The translations under genes and the position numbers were made by a program. From contig JALVVL010000024.1 in NCBI GenBank assembly GCA_027023425.1, positions 1-37,086 on the forward strand: 37,086 bases of DNA, in the 5' to 3' direction. The notes beneath the pieces are model-generated. The model saw nothing but the letters and a program-made list of their open reading frames with translations, did no database searches and was not told the DNA's origin. This DNA comes from Anaerolineales bacterium (GTDB lineage: Bacteria; Chloroflexota; Anaerolineae; Anaerolineales; DRMV01). Positions 30,951-37,086 of the stretch are shown piece after piece (the stretch's first letter is position 1; every line of letters begins with the position of its first letter).

Positions 30951-31343
30951 ATGAAATTGGCAGAAGCAATACAAACTGCAGATTGGAAAAAAGAGAAGCA
31001 TGCACCGGTCATTGAATGCCCGGATGTGGTGAAGGCCAATGAGCCGTTTCAGGTTACCGTAAGCGTAGGCAAGGATATACCGCACCCTAACACAACCGAG
31101 CACTTCATCGCTTGGATTGACGTTTTCTTCCAGCCGGAAGGGAGCAAGTTCGCCCACCATGTGGGACGCTTTGATTTTCGCGCCCACGGCGAATCGGCAA
31201 AAGGCCCCAACAAAGGGCCTGTGTACGCCCATCCGATTGTGACTTTTTCTATGCAGGTAAACGAGCCCGGCACGCTGATGGCGCTTTCACATTGCAACAT
31301 CCACGGCCTGTGGGGCTCGGAAAAGGAAATCAAGGTAGAGTAA
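30951..31343 (+). CDS. Class II superoxide reductase (neelaredoxin-type)
   Basis: 130 residues; reduces superoxide to hydrogen peroxide at a mononuclear Fe(His)4Cys centre in the cytoplasm, using electrons from rubredoxin-like donors. The iron ligands are visible: EKHAPVIE (with the Glu-Lys pair near the site), IPHPNTTEHFIAWI (two His) and LSHCNIHGLWGSE (Cys and His). It lacks the extra N-terminal desulforedoxin domain of class I enzymes. ATG 30951 is set by GGAGGAGG about 8 nt upstream. TATAAT at 30900-30905 may be its -10 box, without a clear -35. A terminator follows. It supports an anaerobic or microaerobic lifestyle. Confidence 0.95.
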   Translation: MKLAEAIQTADWKKEKHAPVIECPDVVKANEPFQVTVSVGKDIPHPNTTEHFIAWIDVFFQPEGSKFAHHVGRFDFRAHGESAKGPNKGPVYAHPIVTFSMQVNEPGTLMALSHCNIHGLWGSEKEIKVE

Positions 31344-31364
31344 AAAAACTTTGCCCAAAACGAA

Positions 31365-31398
31365 ACAGCCCTTCCGGCGAGGGAGGGCTGTGTTTTTT
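31365..31398 (+). terminator. Intrinsic terminator after the superoxide reductase gene
   Basis: Stem ACAGCCCT / AGGGCTGT, extended by further G-C pairs, followed by GTTTTTT. It is 22 nt after the stop codon. Confidence 0.85.
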
Positions 31399-31766
31399 AA
31401 CGCAGAGGCGCAGAGGAACGCAGAGACGCAGAGAGAAAACCACAGATTACACAGATTAGCACAGAGGGGAAGATTAGCGATTTAGGATTTGCGGAAGGAC
31501 GCCAAGGTCGCCAAGGACACAAAGGGCGCCAAGAAAAATTCTCTGTGTTCTCTGTAAATTTCTGTGTCCTCTGTGGTTTTCACTCAATCGGTGTAAATCT
31601 GTGTCAATCGGTGGATGGTGACGCCAAGGATAAAAACCACAGATTACACAGATTAGCACAGATTTTTTTGCGTTCTCTGTGGTTTTTCTGTTACACCTAC
31701 GACGCGACGACTCAACGACCTAACGACTCAACGCCTCAACGACCTAACGACCCACGACTTACGAAT
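31399..31766. repeat. Mosaic of short-period repeats, non-coding
   Basis: 368 bp without a credible gene, built from several arrays in series. CGCAGAG-type units occupy 31399-31436; CACAGATTA units lie at 31440-31466 and again at 31638-31668; a heptamer patch GATTTAG/GATTTGC is at 31478-31492. Nine-base units ACGCCAAGG, TCGCCAAGG, ACACAAAGG, GCGCCAAGA fill 31499-31534. TTCTCTGTG-type units (inverse of CACAGAGAA) lie at 31540-31580. Octamers ACGACTCA, ACGACCTA, ACGACTCA, ACGCCTCA, ACGACCTA fill 31707-31746. Several parts are inverted relative to others and could fold into large hairpins. It lies between convergent genes. Confidence 0.85.
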
Positions 31767-32540
31767 TCACACCTTCAACCGCCTGAAGATGAAGCCGGGG
31801 ATGTGGCGGATGATGAGCATGAGCCAGCGCCAGCGGGCGGGGGTGTAAATTTCAGTTTTGCGGCGGCGGATGGCGCGCGCAATATCCTCTGCCGCCTGCT
31901 CAGGCGAAATTACCCAAAACTTGCCGCCGCCTGCCTGCTTGAGCATGTCGGTATCCACAAAGCCGGGCTTGACGGTGAGCACATGCACGCCGCGGTGCGC
32001 CAGCCGGTTGCGGAGCGATTCCAAGTAGTTGTTCAGTCCCGCCTTTGAGGCCTGGTACACCGGATTTTTGGCGCGCCCACGGTCGCCCGCAACCGATGAA
32101 ATCCCGACAATGTGCCCTTGCTGCATTGTGTGGAAATAGGCGGCGGCTTGGTCAAGCCACGCTACCGCGCCCAGCAGGTTTACTTCCAGCATGGGGCGCT
32201 CTTTGGCAAAGTTGTATTCGTCTTCGGCGACGGGCACAAGCACGCCCGCGGCGTAAATCACCGCGTCCACGCCGCCAGTTTCGGCAATGATGCGCTGAAA
32301 AAGTCCGGGCACGGCGGCGTAATCGGTAACGTCATGTTGGTAAAAGCGCGCCCAGTTTTCGCCGTGCAGGGCGTTTATTTCATCGGTGAGTTTTTGCAGG
32401 AGGTCAGACCTGCGCGCAAGCAAGACCACGCGATAGCCATCTGCGCTCAGGCGCTTTGCCAGCGCCGCGCCAATTCCCGATGAAGCGCCCACAATCAGCG
32501 CAACGGGCGGCTTCACCAGCGGAGGGACTGATTCTGCCAT
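31767..32540 (-). CDS. Short-chain dehydrogenase/reductase
   Basis: 257 residues of the classical SDR family, an NAD(P)-dependent oxidoreductase of unknown substrate. The cofactor motif is LIVGASSGIGAALAKRL, the catalytic triad shows in GISSVAGDRGRA (Ser) and YQASKAGLNNY (Tyr-x-x-x-Lys), and the N-N-A-G position reads IYAAGVL. The C-terminal region ARWRWLMLIIRHIPGFIFRR is hydrophobic, suggesting membrane association and a lipid-like substrate. ATG 32540 with AAAGGGG seven nt before it is preferred; a GTG at 32561 overlapping the dedA stop is an alternative. Likely co-transcribed with the DedA gene. Confidence 0.9.
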   Translation of the reverse strand: MAESVPPLVKPPVALIVGASSGIGAALAKRLSADGYRVVLLARRSDLLQKLTDEINALHGENWARFYQHDVTDYAAVPGLFQRIIAETGGVDAVIYAAGVLVPVAEDEYNFAKERPMLEVNLLGAVAWLDQAAAYFHTMQQGHIVGISSVAGDRGRAKNPVYQASKAGLNNYLESLRNRLAHRGVHVLTVKPGFVDTDMLKQAGGGKFWVISPEQAAEDIARAIRRRKTEIYTPARWRWLMLIIRHIPGFIFRRLKV

Positions 32541-32553
32541 GATGGCACCCCTT

Positions 32554-33210
32554 TCACTCACCCGCCGGCGCGCGGCGGGACGCTCGGCGGGCTTTCAGGT
32601 ATTCCCATCCCGCCGGTAACACCGAGATTATGATGATGCCAATGATTGCTAAACTAAAGTTTGCCTTGACCACGGGGATGTTGCCAAAAAAGTATCCGGC
32701 AAAGAGGAAAAGCGTCACCCATGCAAGCCCGCCAACGATGTTGTAGGTGATGAAATGGCTGTAAGTCATCGCACCGATGCCCGCCACAAACGGCACAAAA
32801 GTGCGGATGATGGGGATGAAGCGACCCAGCACAATCGCCAAGCCGCCGTGTTTTTCGTAAAACTCATGTGTGCGGTCAAGGTGCTCTTTTTTGAGATACT
32901 TGATTTCGCCCGAAAAGGCGCGCGGTCCGATAAAATGCCCAATCCAATAGTTGGCGGTGTCGCCCAAAATTGCCCCCGCCGCCATCACCAGCCAAACCAG
33001 CCACACATTCAAATCGCCCAGAGCCGCGAACGTGCCTGCGGCAAACAGCAACGAATCGCCGGGCAGGAAAGGCGTTACCACAAAGCCGGTTTCCATGAAA
33101 ATCACGAAAAACAGCAACGCGTAAGTCCAAAAGCCAAACATCTGGAGCACTGTGGCAAGGTGCTTATCCAGATGGAGGAAAATGTCAATTAGCAAGTTGA
33201 GCCAGCGCAT
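32554..33210 (-). CDS. DedA (SNARE-associated/VTT) family membrane protein
   Basis: 218 residues, integral inner-membrane protein. DedA proteins include flippases for undecaprenyl phosphate and other lipids and contribute to envelope integrity. The motifs ETGFVVTPFLPGDSLLFAAG and GRFIPIIRTFVPFVAGIGAM are the two conserved re-entrant-loop signatures (E-x-x-x-P-x-P-G and R-x-x-P-x-x-R). A third hydrophobic region near the C-terminus reads FSLAIIGIIIISVLPAGWEY. The lipid substrate cannot be assigned, but the neighbouring polysaccharide and lipid genes would fit carrier-lipid recycling. No obvious promoter was found upstream, where the heptamer array begins 12 nt before the start codon. Confidence 0.93.
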   Translation of the reverse strand: MRWLNLLIDIFLHLDKHLATVLQMFGFWTYALLFFVIFMETGFVVTPFLPGDSLLFAAGTFAALGDLNVWLVWLVMAAGAILGDTANYWIGHFIGPRAFSGEIKYLKKEHLDRTHEFYEKHGGLAIVLGRFIPIIRTFVPFVAGIGAMTYSHFITYNIVGGLAWVTLFLFAGYFFGNIPVVKANFSLAIIGIIIISVLPAGWEYLKARRASRRAPAGE

Positions 33211-33222
33211 AGGAGCCTCGGG

Positions 33223-33278
33223 AATTAAGAATTAGGAATTAGGAATTAGGAATTAGGAATTAGGAATTAGGAGTTAGG
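33223..33278. repeat. Heptamer tandem array upstream of dedA
   Basis: Eight consecutive units: AATTAAG, then AATTAGG six times, then AGTTAGG. Degenerate copies (AATTATGG, AATTAGG, AGTTAGG, AATTATGG) continue to about 33311. It is the cleanest array in the window and would be in the dedA leader or promoter region. Confidence 0.9.
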
Positions 33279-33334
33279 AATTATGGAGGAATTAGGAGTT
33301 AGGAATTATGGGACGCGGCGGATTATAGCACAGC

Positions 33335-33493
33335 CTTAGGAGTTACGCAGTTCTCCTCCTTTATGTCACCGCGAGGCGGTCTACGACCGCCGAAGCGGTT
33401 TCCCCCACCATCTGGGGGATGGCTTCGCCGCCTACGGCGGCTCGCCATGACATGAAAACGAGCGCTTCTACGAGTAACCGCGTAAGTCCTAAG
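33335..33493. mobile_element. MITE-like element with terminal inverted repeats
   Basis: 159 bp with no gene. Left end CTTAGGAGTTACGCAGTT and right end (inverted) CTTAGGACTTACGCGGTT match at 16 of 18 positions. A 91-bp imperfect palindrome (33363-33453, from ATGTCACCGCGAGGCGGT to its inverse ending CGCCATGACAT) fills the middle. The right end is one base from the stop codon of the DsbA-cyclophilin gene. No clear target-site duplication was found. The ends recall TIRs of transposase-bearing elements, but the partner is not in the window. Confidence 0.7.
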
Positions 33494-33494
33494 C

Positions 33495-34763
33495 CTATTT
33501 CCCGCCACGGTGGATTTGCACGCTTAGCAGGCGGTCGGTTGCAGTGAGCGATTGCGCCACATCCATTCCCCCGATGACTTGCCCGAAGATGGTGAAATGC
33601 CCGTCAAGGTCGGGAAGCGGGCGCAGGGCAATGAAAAATTGACTGCTGTTGGTGTCGCCGCCGGAGTTGTAAAGGGCAATTCTGCCCGCGCGGTCAAATT
33701 TCAGGCTTGGCGTTGTCTCTACAGCGAAAGTGTAGCCCGCGTTGCCGTAGCCCGTCCCCGAAGGGTCGCCGGTGCGCACCCAGCGCCCATCCTCGTCGGG
33801 TAAGATGGGGTTGTCTTCATACCAGCCGTGCTCGGCTAAAAACACAAAACCGTTGACGGCGTTGGGCGCTTGTTTCGGGAAAAGGGCGACCTCAATCCGT
33901 CCGGCAGTGGTGAGCAATGTGGCGGTTACGGTTTCGTCGGGATGCACGGTGAGCGGCGGGCAAGTGTGGTATTGCCGCCGGGCGAGCATTTGTAGGCGCA
34001 CCACGGAGTCCAAATCTTTGAAATCCGCCGGGCCCTCATAAATTTTGCCGTTGATGTAGAGCAGGGGCACGGTGGGGAGGTTGTGGTTGATGCCGTTTTG
34101 CCATGCGCGTTGCACGAGTTCGCGAATTTCGGGGGAATTGAGGTCGCGGTTGAACCGCTCCACATCCAAACCGAGGCGGTGTGCGGCGTTTTGGAGGTAC
34201 TGCATGAACGCCTTGCCGTCCATCCCCACCCATTTGGTCTGCTCGGCGAAAAGCAGGTCGTGCATTTCCCAGAATTTGCCCTGCCGCGCCGCGGCTTCGG
34301 ATGCCTGCGCTGCCAGCGCGGCCTTGTCGTGCAGGTTTATCAGCGGGAAGTGCCGGAAAACCACCACTACATCCTGCGGATGTGCCTCCCACACTGCCTT
34401 GAGGTTGGGGGCGAGGCGGGCGCAAAGCGTGCATTGGAAGTCGCTGTAAACCACAAGGAAGACGGAGGCGCGGTTGGGGTCGCCGCGGATGTGGTCGTAT
34501 GGCTTGAGGTATTCCATTGCCTCACGGCGGGCGGAGACGCCGCGCGGCGACGCGTGGCAGGGGATGGTCGGCGCTGCGGTGGGGCTTGGCCGGGCAGGGG
34601 CGCTTGTGGGCGATGGGGTGGCCGTTGCCGCGGCGGGCGTAGGCGCGGCAGTGGATGGCGGCGCGGCGCACGACGCAACCGCCGTGAGGAGCAAAATGGC
34701 TATGAGGAGGGGGAGGAAGCGGTGGAGGGGCAAGGTAACGGGGGTTAGTGTATTCTCAAACAA
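33495..34763 (-). CDS. Lipoprotein with DsbA-like thioredoxin domain fused to a cyclophilin PPIase
   Basis: 422 residues. A signal peptide with lipobox (LLLTAVASC) is followed by a Pro/Ala/Thr-rich linker. Residues about 85-260 are a DsbA/thioredoxin-like domain with active site DFQCTLC and the cis-Pro region LPTVPLLYINGKIYEGP, typical of disulfide-forming exported thioredoxins. Residues about 270-420 are a cyclophilin with TLLTTAGRIEVALFPKQAPN, SGGDTNSSQFFIALRPL and HFTIFGQVIGGMDV. Together these make an extracytoplasmic folding factor that could oxidise disulfides and isomerise prolines. The start is uncertain: the longest frame begins with TTG 34763 and no ribosome binding site stands out. 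Lgt, encoded nearby, would attach the lipid. Confidence 0.85.
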   Translation of the reverse strand: MFENTLTPVTLPLHRFLPLLIAILLLTAVASCAAPPSTAAPTPAAATATPSPTSAPARPSPTAAPTIPCHASPRGVSARREAMEYLKPYDHIRGDPNRASVFLVVYSDFQCTLCARLAPNLKAVWEAHPQDVVVVFRHFPLINLHDKAALAAQASEAAARQGKFWEMHDLLFAEQTKWVGMDGKAFMQYLQNAAHRLGLDVERFNRDLNSPEIRELVQRAWQNGINHNLPTVPLLYINGKIYEGPADFKDLDSVVRLQMLARRQYHTCPPLTVHPDETVTATLLTTAGRIEVALFPKQAPNAVNGFVFLAEHGWYEDNPILPDEDGRWVRTGDPSGTGYGNAGYTFAVETTPSLKFDRAGRIALYNSGGDTNSSQFFIALRPLPDLDGHFTIFGQVIGGMDVAQSLTATDRLLSVQIHRGGK

Positions 34764-34855
34764 GATTTCAGGTATTCCGGAAAGTGTTACCCATCCTGCT
34801 TATGGCAAGATCTCACCTATCCCCCGATGAGCCTCGCTGGTGCTCGGCTCATCTG

Positions 34856-34890
34856 CCCCCTTCCCTCCCTTACTAAGGGAGGGAAGGGGG
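34856..34890. repeat. Perfect 35-bp polypurine/polypyrimidine palindrome
   Basis: CCCCCTTCCCTCCCTTA, one central C, then the exact inverse TAAGGGAGGGAAGGGGG. It overlaps the start of the first copy of the duplicated element below and could act as a bidirectional hairpin, but no T-run is next to it. Confidence 0.8.
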
Positions 34891-35139
34891 CGGCTACGGC
34901 GGGCTGAGCGGAAGCGAGGCCTCGCCGTAGCGGGGGTAGGGAGAGATTAAGCCATGCGACTGGGCATTGCCGAAGAGGCTAAACCCAACATCTGGGTTGA
35001 TTATGCATTAGTAAGGAAGGGAAGGGGGCCGCTACGGCAACGCGATAGCGTCGCCGTAGCGGGGGTAGGGAGAGATCAAAAATTTGGGCGCTAAGTTGCA
35101 AAAGGGCTAAACCAACTATCAAAGTGGATTATGCATTAG
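34874..35139. repeat. Tandem duplication of a hairpin element, two copies of about 130 bp
   Basis: Copy 1 (34874-35011) and copy 2 (35012-35139) share the order: polypurine start, GCTACGGC, a variable middle, GCCGTAGCGGGGGTAGGGAG, AGAT, a variable stretch, GGCTAAAC, and an ending GATTATGCATTAG. Within each copy GCTACGGC and GCCGTAGC pair to form a hairpin. No gene is seen in 34764-35168; the stretch is filled by the palindrome, this duplication and a G-rich tail of loose 8-bp units (35140-35168). Confidence 0.8.
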
Positions 35140-35168
35140 GAAGTTGGGAGGGTAGGAGGGTTTGGAGG

Positions 35169-35990
35169 TTATCGGCGGCGGCGTTTGGGGCGTTGGGGCG
35201 CTGGAGCGCCGTTGCGGTGCCGCCAAATCAGCGCCGCGGCTGAACCGACCGCGACAATTCCCATCAACACTTGGTTCACATCAAAACTACCGAAAGTTGG
35301 ACGGTCTAAGCGGATAAATTCCAGCATAAAGCGCCCGACCGAATAAACCATCAGGTAAATCAAGAAAAGATCGCCGGTGAAAAGTTTATCGCCGTGCTTG
35401 CGCGCCAAGTAGAGCAAGAGCGCCATGTTGAGCAAATCCCAAACTGACTCGTAGAAAAACAGCGGGTGGTAGTAGGCTTTATCGGCAAATTTGGGTAGGC
35501 GGTGCTCAGGGTCAATGTAGATCGCCCACGGGAGGTTGGTGGGAGCGCCGTAAAGTTCTTGGTTTACGTAGTTGCCCCAGCGCCCAATAGATTGGGCGAG
35601 GGCGATTGCGGGCGCGGCTATGTCAAGCCAAAGCGCGAAGTTGATTTTGCGGGCGCGTGCAAAGAGGTAAAATGCCAACAATCCGCCCATCAGCGCGCCG
35701 GGCAAGCCGAGCCCCCCGCGCCAAATCGCTATTGCGGCTAAAGGGTGGGTGAGGTAATAGCGGGTCGTTATCCCTTCCGCCACCATTGAGGCCGGCGGTG
35801 TGAGGATGTGCCAAATGCGTGCGCCGATCACCCCACCGATGAGCACCCAGAGCAAAATGTCCCAAACTAATTCTGGATTTTCGCCGCGCCGCTTCGCTTC
35901 CACGCTTGCGAGCCAAGCGGCGGCGAGCGCCCCCAACATGATGATTATGCCGTAAAGGTGAATGGTCAACGGACCGATTTTGAAAGCCAT
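35169..35990 (-). CDS. lgt: Prolipoprotein diacylglyceryl transferase
   Basis: 273 residues, integral membrane enzyme that transfers diacylglycerol from phosphatidylglycerol to the lipobox cysteine of prolipoproteins. The signature IGRWGNYVNQELYGAPTNLP (with the essential Arg and Asn) is present, as are GLGLPGALMGGLLAFYLF and the late VGRFMLEFIRLD. Seven hydrophobic segments are expected. It is 18 nt downstream of the CDP-alcohol phosphatidyltransferase gene, with CGGAG before ATG 35990. The pairing is sensible because that neighbour makes phospholipid. The basic tail (PQRPKRRRR) follows the last membrane segment. Confidence 0.96.
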   Translation of the reverse strand: MAFKIGPLTIHLYGIIIMLGALAAAWLASVEAKRRGENPELVWDILLWVLIGGVIGARIWHILTPPASMVAEGITTRYYLTHPLAAIAIWRGGLGLPGALMGGLLAFYLFARARKINFALWLDIAAPAIALAQSIGRWGNYVNQELYGAPTNLPWAIYIDPEHRLPKFADKAYYHPLFFYESVWDLLNMALLLYLARKHGDKLFTGDLFLIYLMVYSVGRFMLEFIRLDRPTFGSFDVNQVLMGIVAVGSAAALIWRHRNGAPAPQRPKRRRR

Positions 35991-36008
35991 GAAGTTTCTC
36001 CGTGAGCC

Positions 36009-36617
36009 TCAGCGGTTTTGCGATTTGAGGACTTTGTGGGTGAAGAAAACACGCTGTAGGGCGGTGAAATGTGCCCCCACCGCAATTATGCCCATTCCCA
36101 CGATGGGATAGTTGAGGACAAGGGCGATGCTGAGCACTAAAAAGCGTTCAAGGCGGGTGAACAAGCCAATTTTGACCTCGGCTCCGAGTGAGGCCGCCCG
36201 TGCCCGCGCATACGAAACCAGCACCGAGCCGGACGCCGCCCCATACGCAAACGCCACGCCCCAAAAGTTGTTGTGCAGGGCATAGTATACCAACAGCCCC
36301 CCGTAAACCATCAGTTCGGAGTAACGGTCGGAGACCGAATCCAAAAATCCGCCCCATGCGGTTGGGTTGTTGCGCAGGCGCGCCATCGTTCCATCTAAGG
36401 CATCAAACACCCCCATTGCCAAAAACACCAGCCCGCCAGCCACAATGCGGCCATAGCCGAGGAGCACCGCGGCAACGGCATTGCCGGTAACGCCTATCAG
36501 CGTCATTGTGTTCGGTGAGACGCCGCGCGAGTTTAAAAAGCCGCCAATGGCGTCAAGCACGCCTTTGAAAAGCACGCGCATTCGGTCCGAGAATGTTACG
36601 GGGCTTTGGTTGGGCAA
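36009..36617 (-). CDS. CDP-alcohol phosphatidyltransferase family protein
   Basis: 202 residues, integral membrane enzyme that joins a CDP-activated lipid to an alcohol in phospholipid synthesis. The catalytic motif D-x-x-D-G-x-x-A-R-(8)-G-x-x-x-D-x-x-x-D is visible in MGVFDALDGTMARLRNNPTA and GGFLDSVSDRYSEL. The N-terminal FLNSRGVSPNTMTLIGVTGN is also typical. Phosphatidylglycerol-phosphate or phosphatidylinositol-phosphate synthase are both possible; the alcohol cannot be assigned. The predicted start is TTG 36617, supported by AGGAG six nt upstream and a good promoter; an internal Met at codon 13 is less likely. Leads a two-gene unit with lgt. Confidence 0.92.
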   Translation of the reverse strand: MPNQSPVTFSDRMRVLFKGVLDAIGGFLNSRGVSPNTMTLIGVTGNAVAAVLLGYGRIVAGGLVFLAMGVFDALDGTMARLRNNPTAWGGFLDSVSDRYSELMVYGGLLVYYALHNNFWGVAFAYGAASGSVLVSYARARAASLGAEVKIGLFTRLERFLVLSIALVLNYPIVGMGIIAVGAHFTALQRVFFTHKVLKSQNR

Positions 36618-36647
36618 TTTGCACTCCTGAAATGGCTTGTCGGGGAT

Positions 36648-36676
36648 ATGCTAACCCGTGCCGCGGCGCGTGTCAA
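36648..36676 (-). promoter_or_regulatory. Predicted promoter for the phosphatidyltransferase-lgt unit
   Basis: Minus strand: TTGACA (36676-36671), 17 bp, TAGCAT (36653-36648). Transcription would start near 36641, about 24 nt before the TTG start codon. Confidence 0.8.
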
Positions 36677-36799
36677 GCGGTGATGGAATTTCTCTGAGCA
36701 AAAAGCAGTTTACGGTCAAACAACGGTTTGGCCGGATGTGTAACGGCCGCCAAATGATAATGTTACCCGAGCGGGGTGGATGAATGGAACGCGCGAACC

Positions 36800-36828
36800 T
36801 TGACGACATTTCTCTAAGGTGCTATAAT
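36800..36828 (+). promoter_or_regulatory. Predicted promoter of the initiator tRNA gene
   Basis: TTGACG (36800-36805), 17 bp, TATAAT (36823-36828). The tRNA begins 21 nt after the -10 box. The 36677-36799 stretch upstream holds no gene and no repeat that I could see. Confidence 0.9.
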
Positions 36829-36849
36829 CCCGCCCGCTCGCACAAGCGA

Positions 36850-36921
36850 TGCGGGGTGGAGCAGTGGAAGCTCGTCGGGCTCATAACCCGAAGGTCGCAG
36901 GTTCGAGTCCTGCCCCCGCTA
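36850..36921 (+). tRNA. Initiator tRNA-fMet (CAT)
   Basis: 72-nt cloverleaf. Acceptor strands are T1-GCGGGG and CCCCGC-T72, so positions 1 and 72 do not pair, the mark of bacterial initiator tRNAs. The anticodon stem is TCGGG/CCCGA with three consecutive G-C pairs next to the CTCATAA loop, also diagnostic of initiators. The T arm is GCAGG-TTCGAGT-CCTGC. CCA is not encoded. The D loop is short (GCAGTGGAAGC region). Confidence 0.96.
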
Positions 36922-36923
36922 CT

Positions 36924-36962
36924 AACAATGCCCGCCTTTTGAGAGGCGGGCATTGTTGTTTA
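36924..36962 (+). terminator. Intrinsic terminator of the tRNA gene
   Basis: Perfect 13-bp stem AACAATGCCCGCC / GGCGGGCATTGTT with a TTTTGAGA loop, then GTTTA. It starts 2 nt after the tRNA end. Confidence 0.85.
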
Positions 36963-37086
36963 GACCTCTTGCAAAAGTCACGATGAGGCAATTTCCATGT
37001 TGTAAATGGCTGCAATCAAGTTGAACCGGAGCCGAAAGCGCTTCCTCCGATTGCGATAACGCTCACTCAAAATACGAAACACTTTC
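36963..37086 (-). mobile_element. End of an IS5-like insertion sequence (continues past the window)
   Basis: An element end, GACCTCTTGCAAAAGTCA, is followed inward by the C-terminus of a transposase on the minus strand. It looks like the terminal inverted repeat of IS5-family elements; the other end is outside the window. It begins directly after the tRNA terminator. Confidence 0.7.
36978..37086 (-). CDS. IS5-like transposase, C-terminal fragment (partial)
   Basis: The last 35 residues are in the window and read KVFRILSERYRNRRKRFRLR, then FNLIAAIYNMEIASS and a stop. The R-Y-R-N-R-R-K-R-F-x-L-R-F-N-L-I-A-x-I-Y-N pattern is the usual C-terminus of IS5-group DDE transposases, downstream of the catalytic Glu. 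The DDE residues themselves are outside the window, so integrity cannot be judged. Confidence 0.8.
   Translation of the reverse strand, partial: KVFRILSERYRNRRKRFRLRFNLIAAIYNMEIASS

Noticed and set aside
31399-31766. CRISPR array
   Set aside because: Units are 7-11 bp, adjacent and degenerate, with no spacers of constant length and no cas genes nearby.

Overview
The window is GC-rich bacterial chromosome (roughly 60% by eye) that most resembles a Chloroflexota (Anaerolineae-like) genome. This placement is an inference from gene content: a sufCBD operon with a divergent DeoR/SufR-type regulator, indolepyruvate:ferredoxin oxidoreductase (iorAB), separate biotin carboxylase and biotin carrier subunits, and a class II superoxide reductase, together with the style of the intergenic repeats. 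iorAB and superoxide reductase suggest an anaerobic or oxygen-limited life.

Layout. Positions 1-2098 (minus) hold the N-terminal two domains of a cobalamin-dependent methionine synthase, preceded by a promoter, a SAM-I riboswitch, an intrinsic terminator and a repeat-filled leader. Positions 2537-8350 form a divergent Fe-S assembly locus: sufT-like and sufR-like genes on minus, sufC, sufB (split by a 340-residue LAGLIDADG intein) and sufD on plus. The two promoters are mirror images, each with its -35 box in one arm of a perfect inverted repeat. Directly after sufD lies a restriction-modification cassette (m4C-type methyltransferase with a SNase-like tail, and an MjaI-family endonuclease). 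It is bracketed by a 44-bp direct repeat made of the last 11 codons of sufD plus 11 bp.

Positions 10587-15764 (plus) hold a small unknown protein, iorAB, a small conserved-type unknown, biotin carboxylase and biotin carrier protein. Positions 15854-19381 (minus) hold a large membrane protein and a secreted beta-helix (PL9-like) protein with a probable frameshift. Positions 19493-26278 (plus) hold a six-hairpin glycosidase-like protein, a CPA1 Na+/H+ antiporter fused to a DarA-like cyclic-di-AMP receptor domain, and a two-gene ABC exporter.

Positions 26408-30776 (minus) form a tight polysaccharide/envelope operon: GT2 glycosyltransferase, polyprenyl-phosphate glycosylphosphotransferase, NAD-sugar epimerase and FemAB-like transferase. 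Positions 30951-31343 encode superoxide reductase. Minus-strand genes follow for a short-chain dehydrogenase, a DedA protein, a DsbA-cyclophilin lipoprotein, Lgt and a CDP-alcohol phosphatidyltransferase. The window ends with an initiator tRNA and the end of an IS5-like element.

A recurring theme is short-period degenerate tandem repeats (7-, 8- or 9-bp units) placed in many intergenic gaps, some inside operons or untranslated leaders. A MITE-like element, a duplicated hairpin element and a 35-bp perfect palindrome add to this. The most unusual points are the RM cassette framed by duplicated sufD ends next to an intein-bearing sufB, the antiporter-DarA fusion, and the symmetric SufR-type control region.
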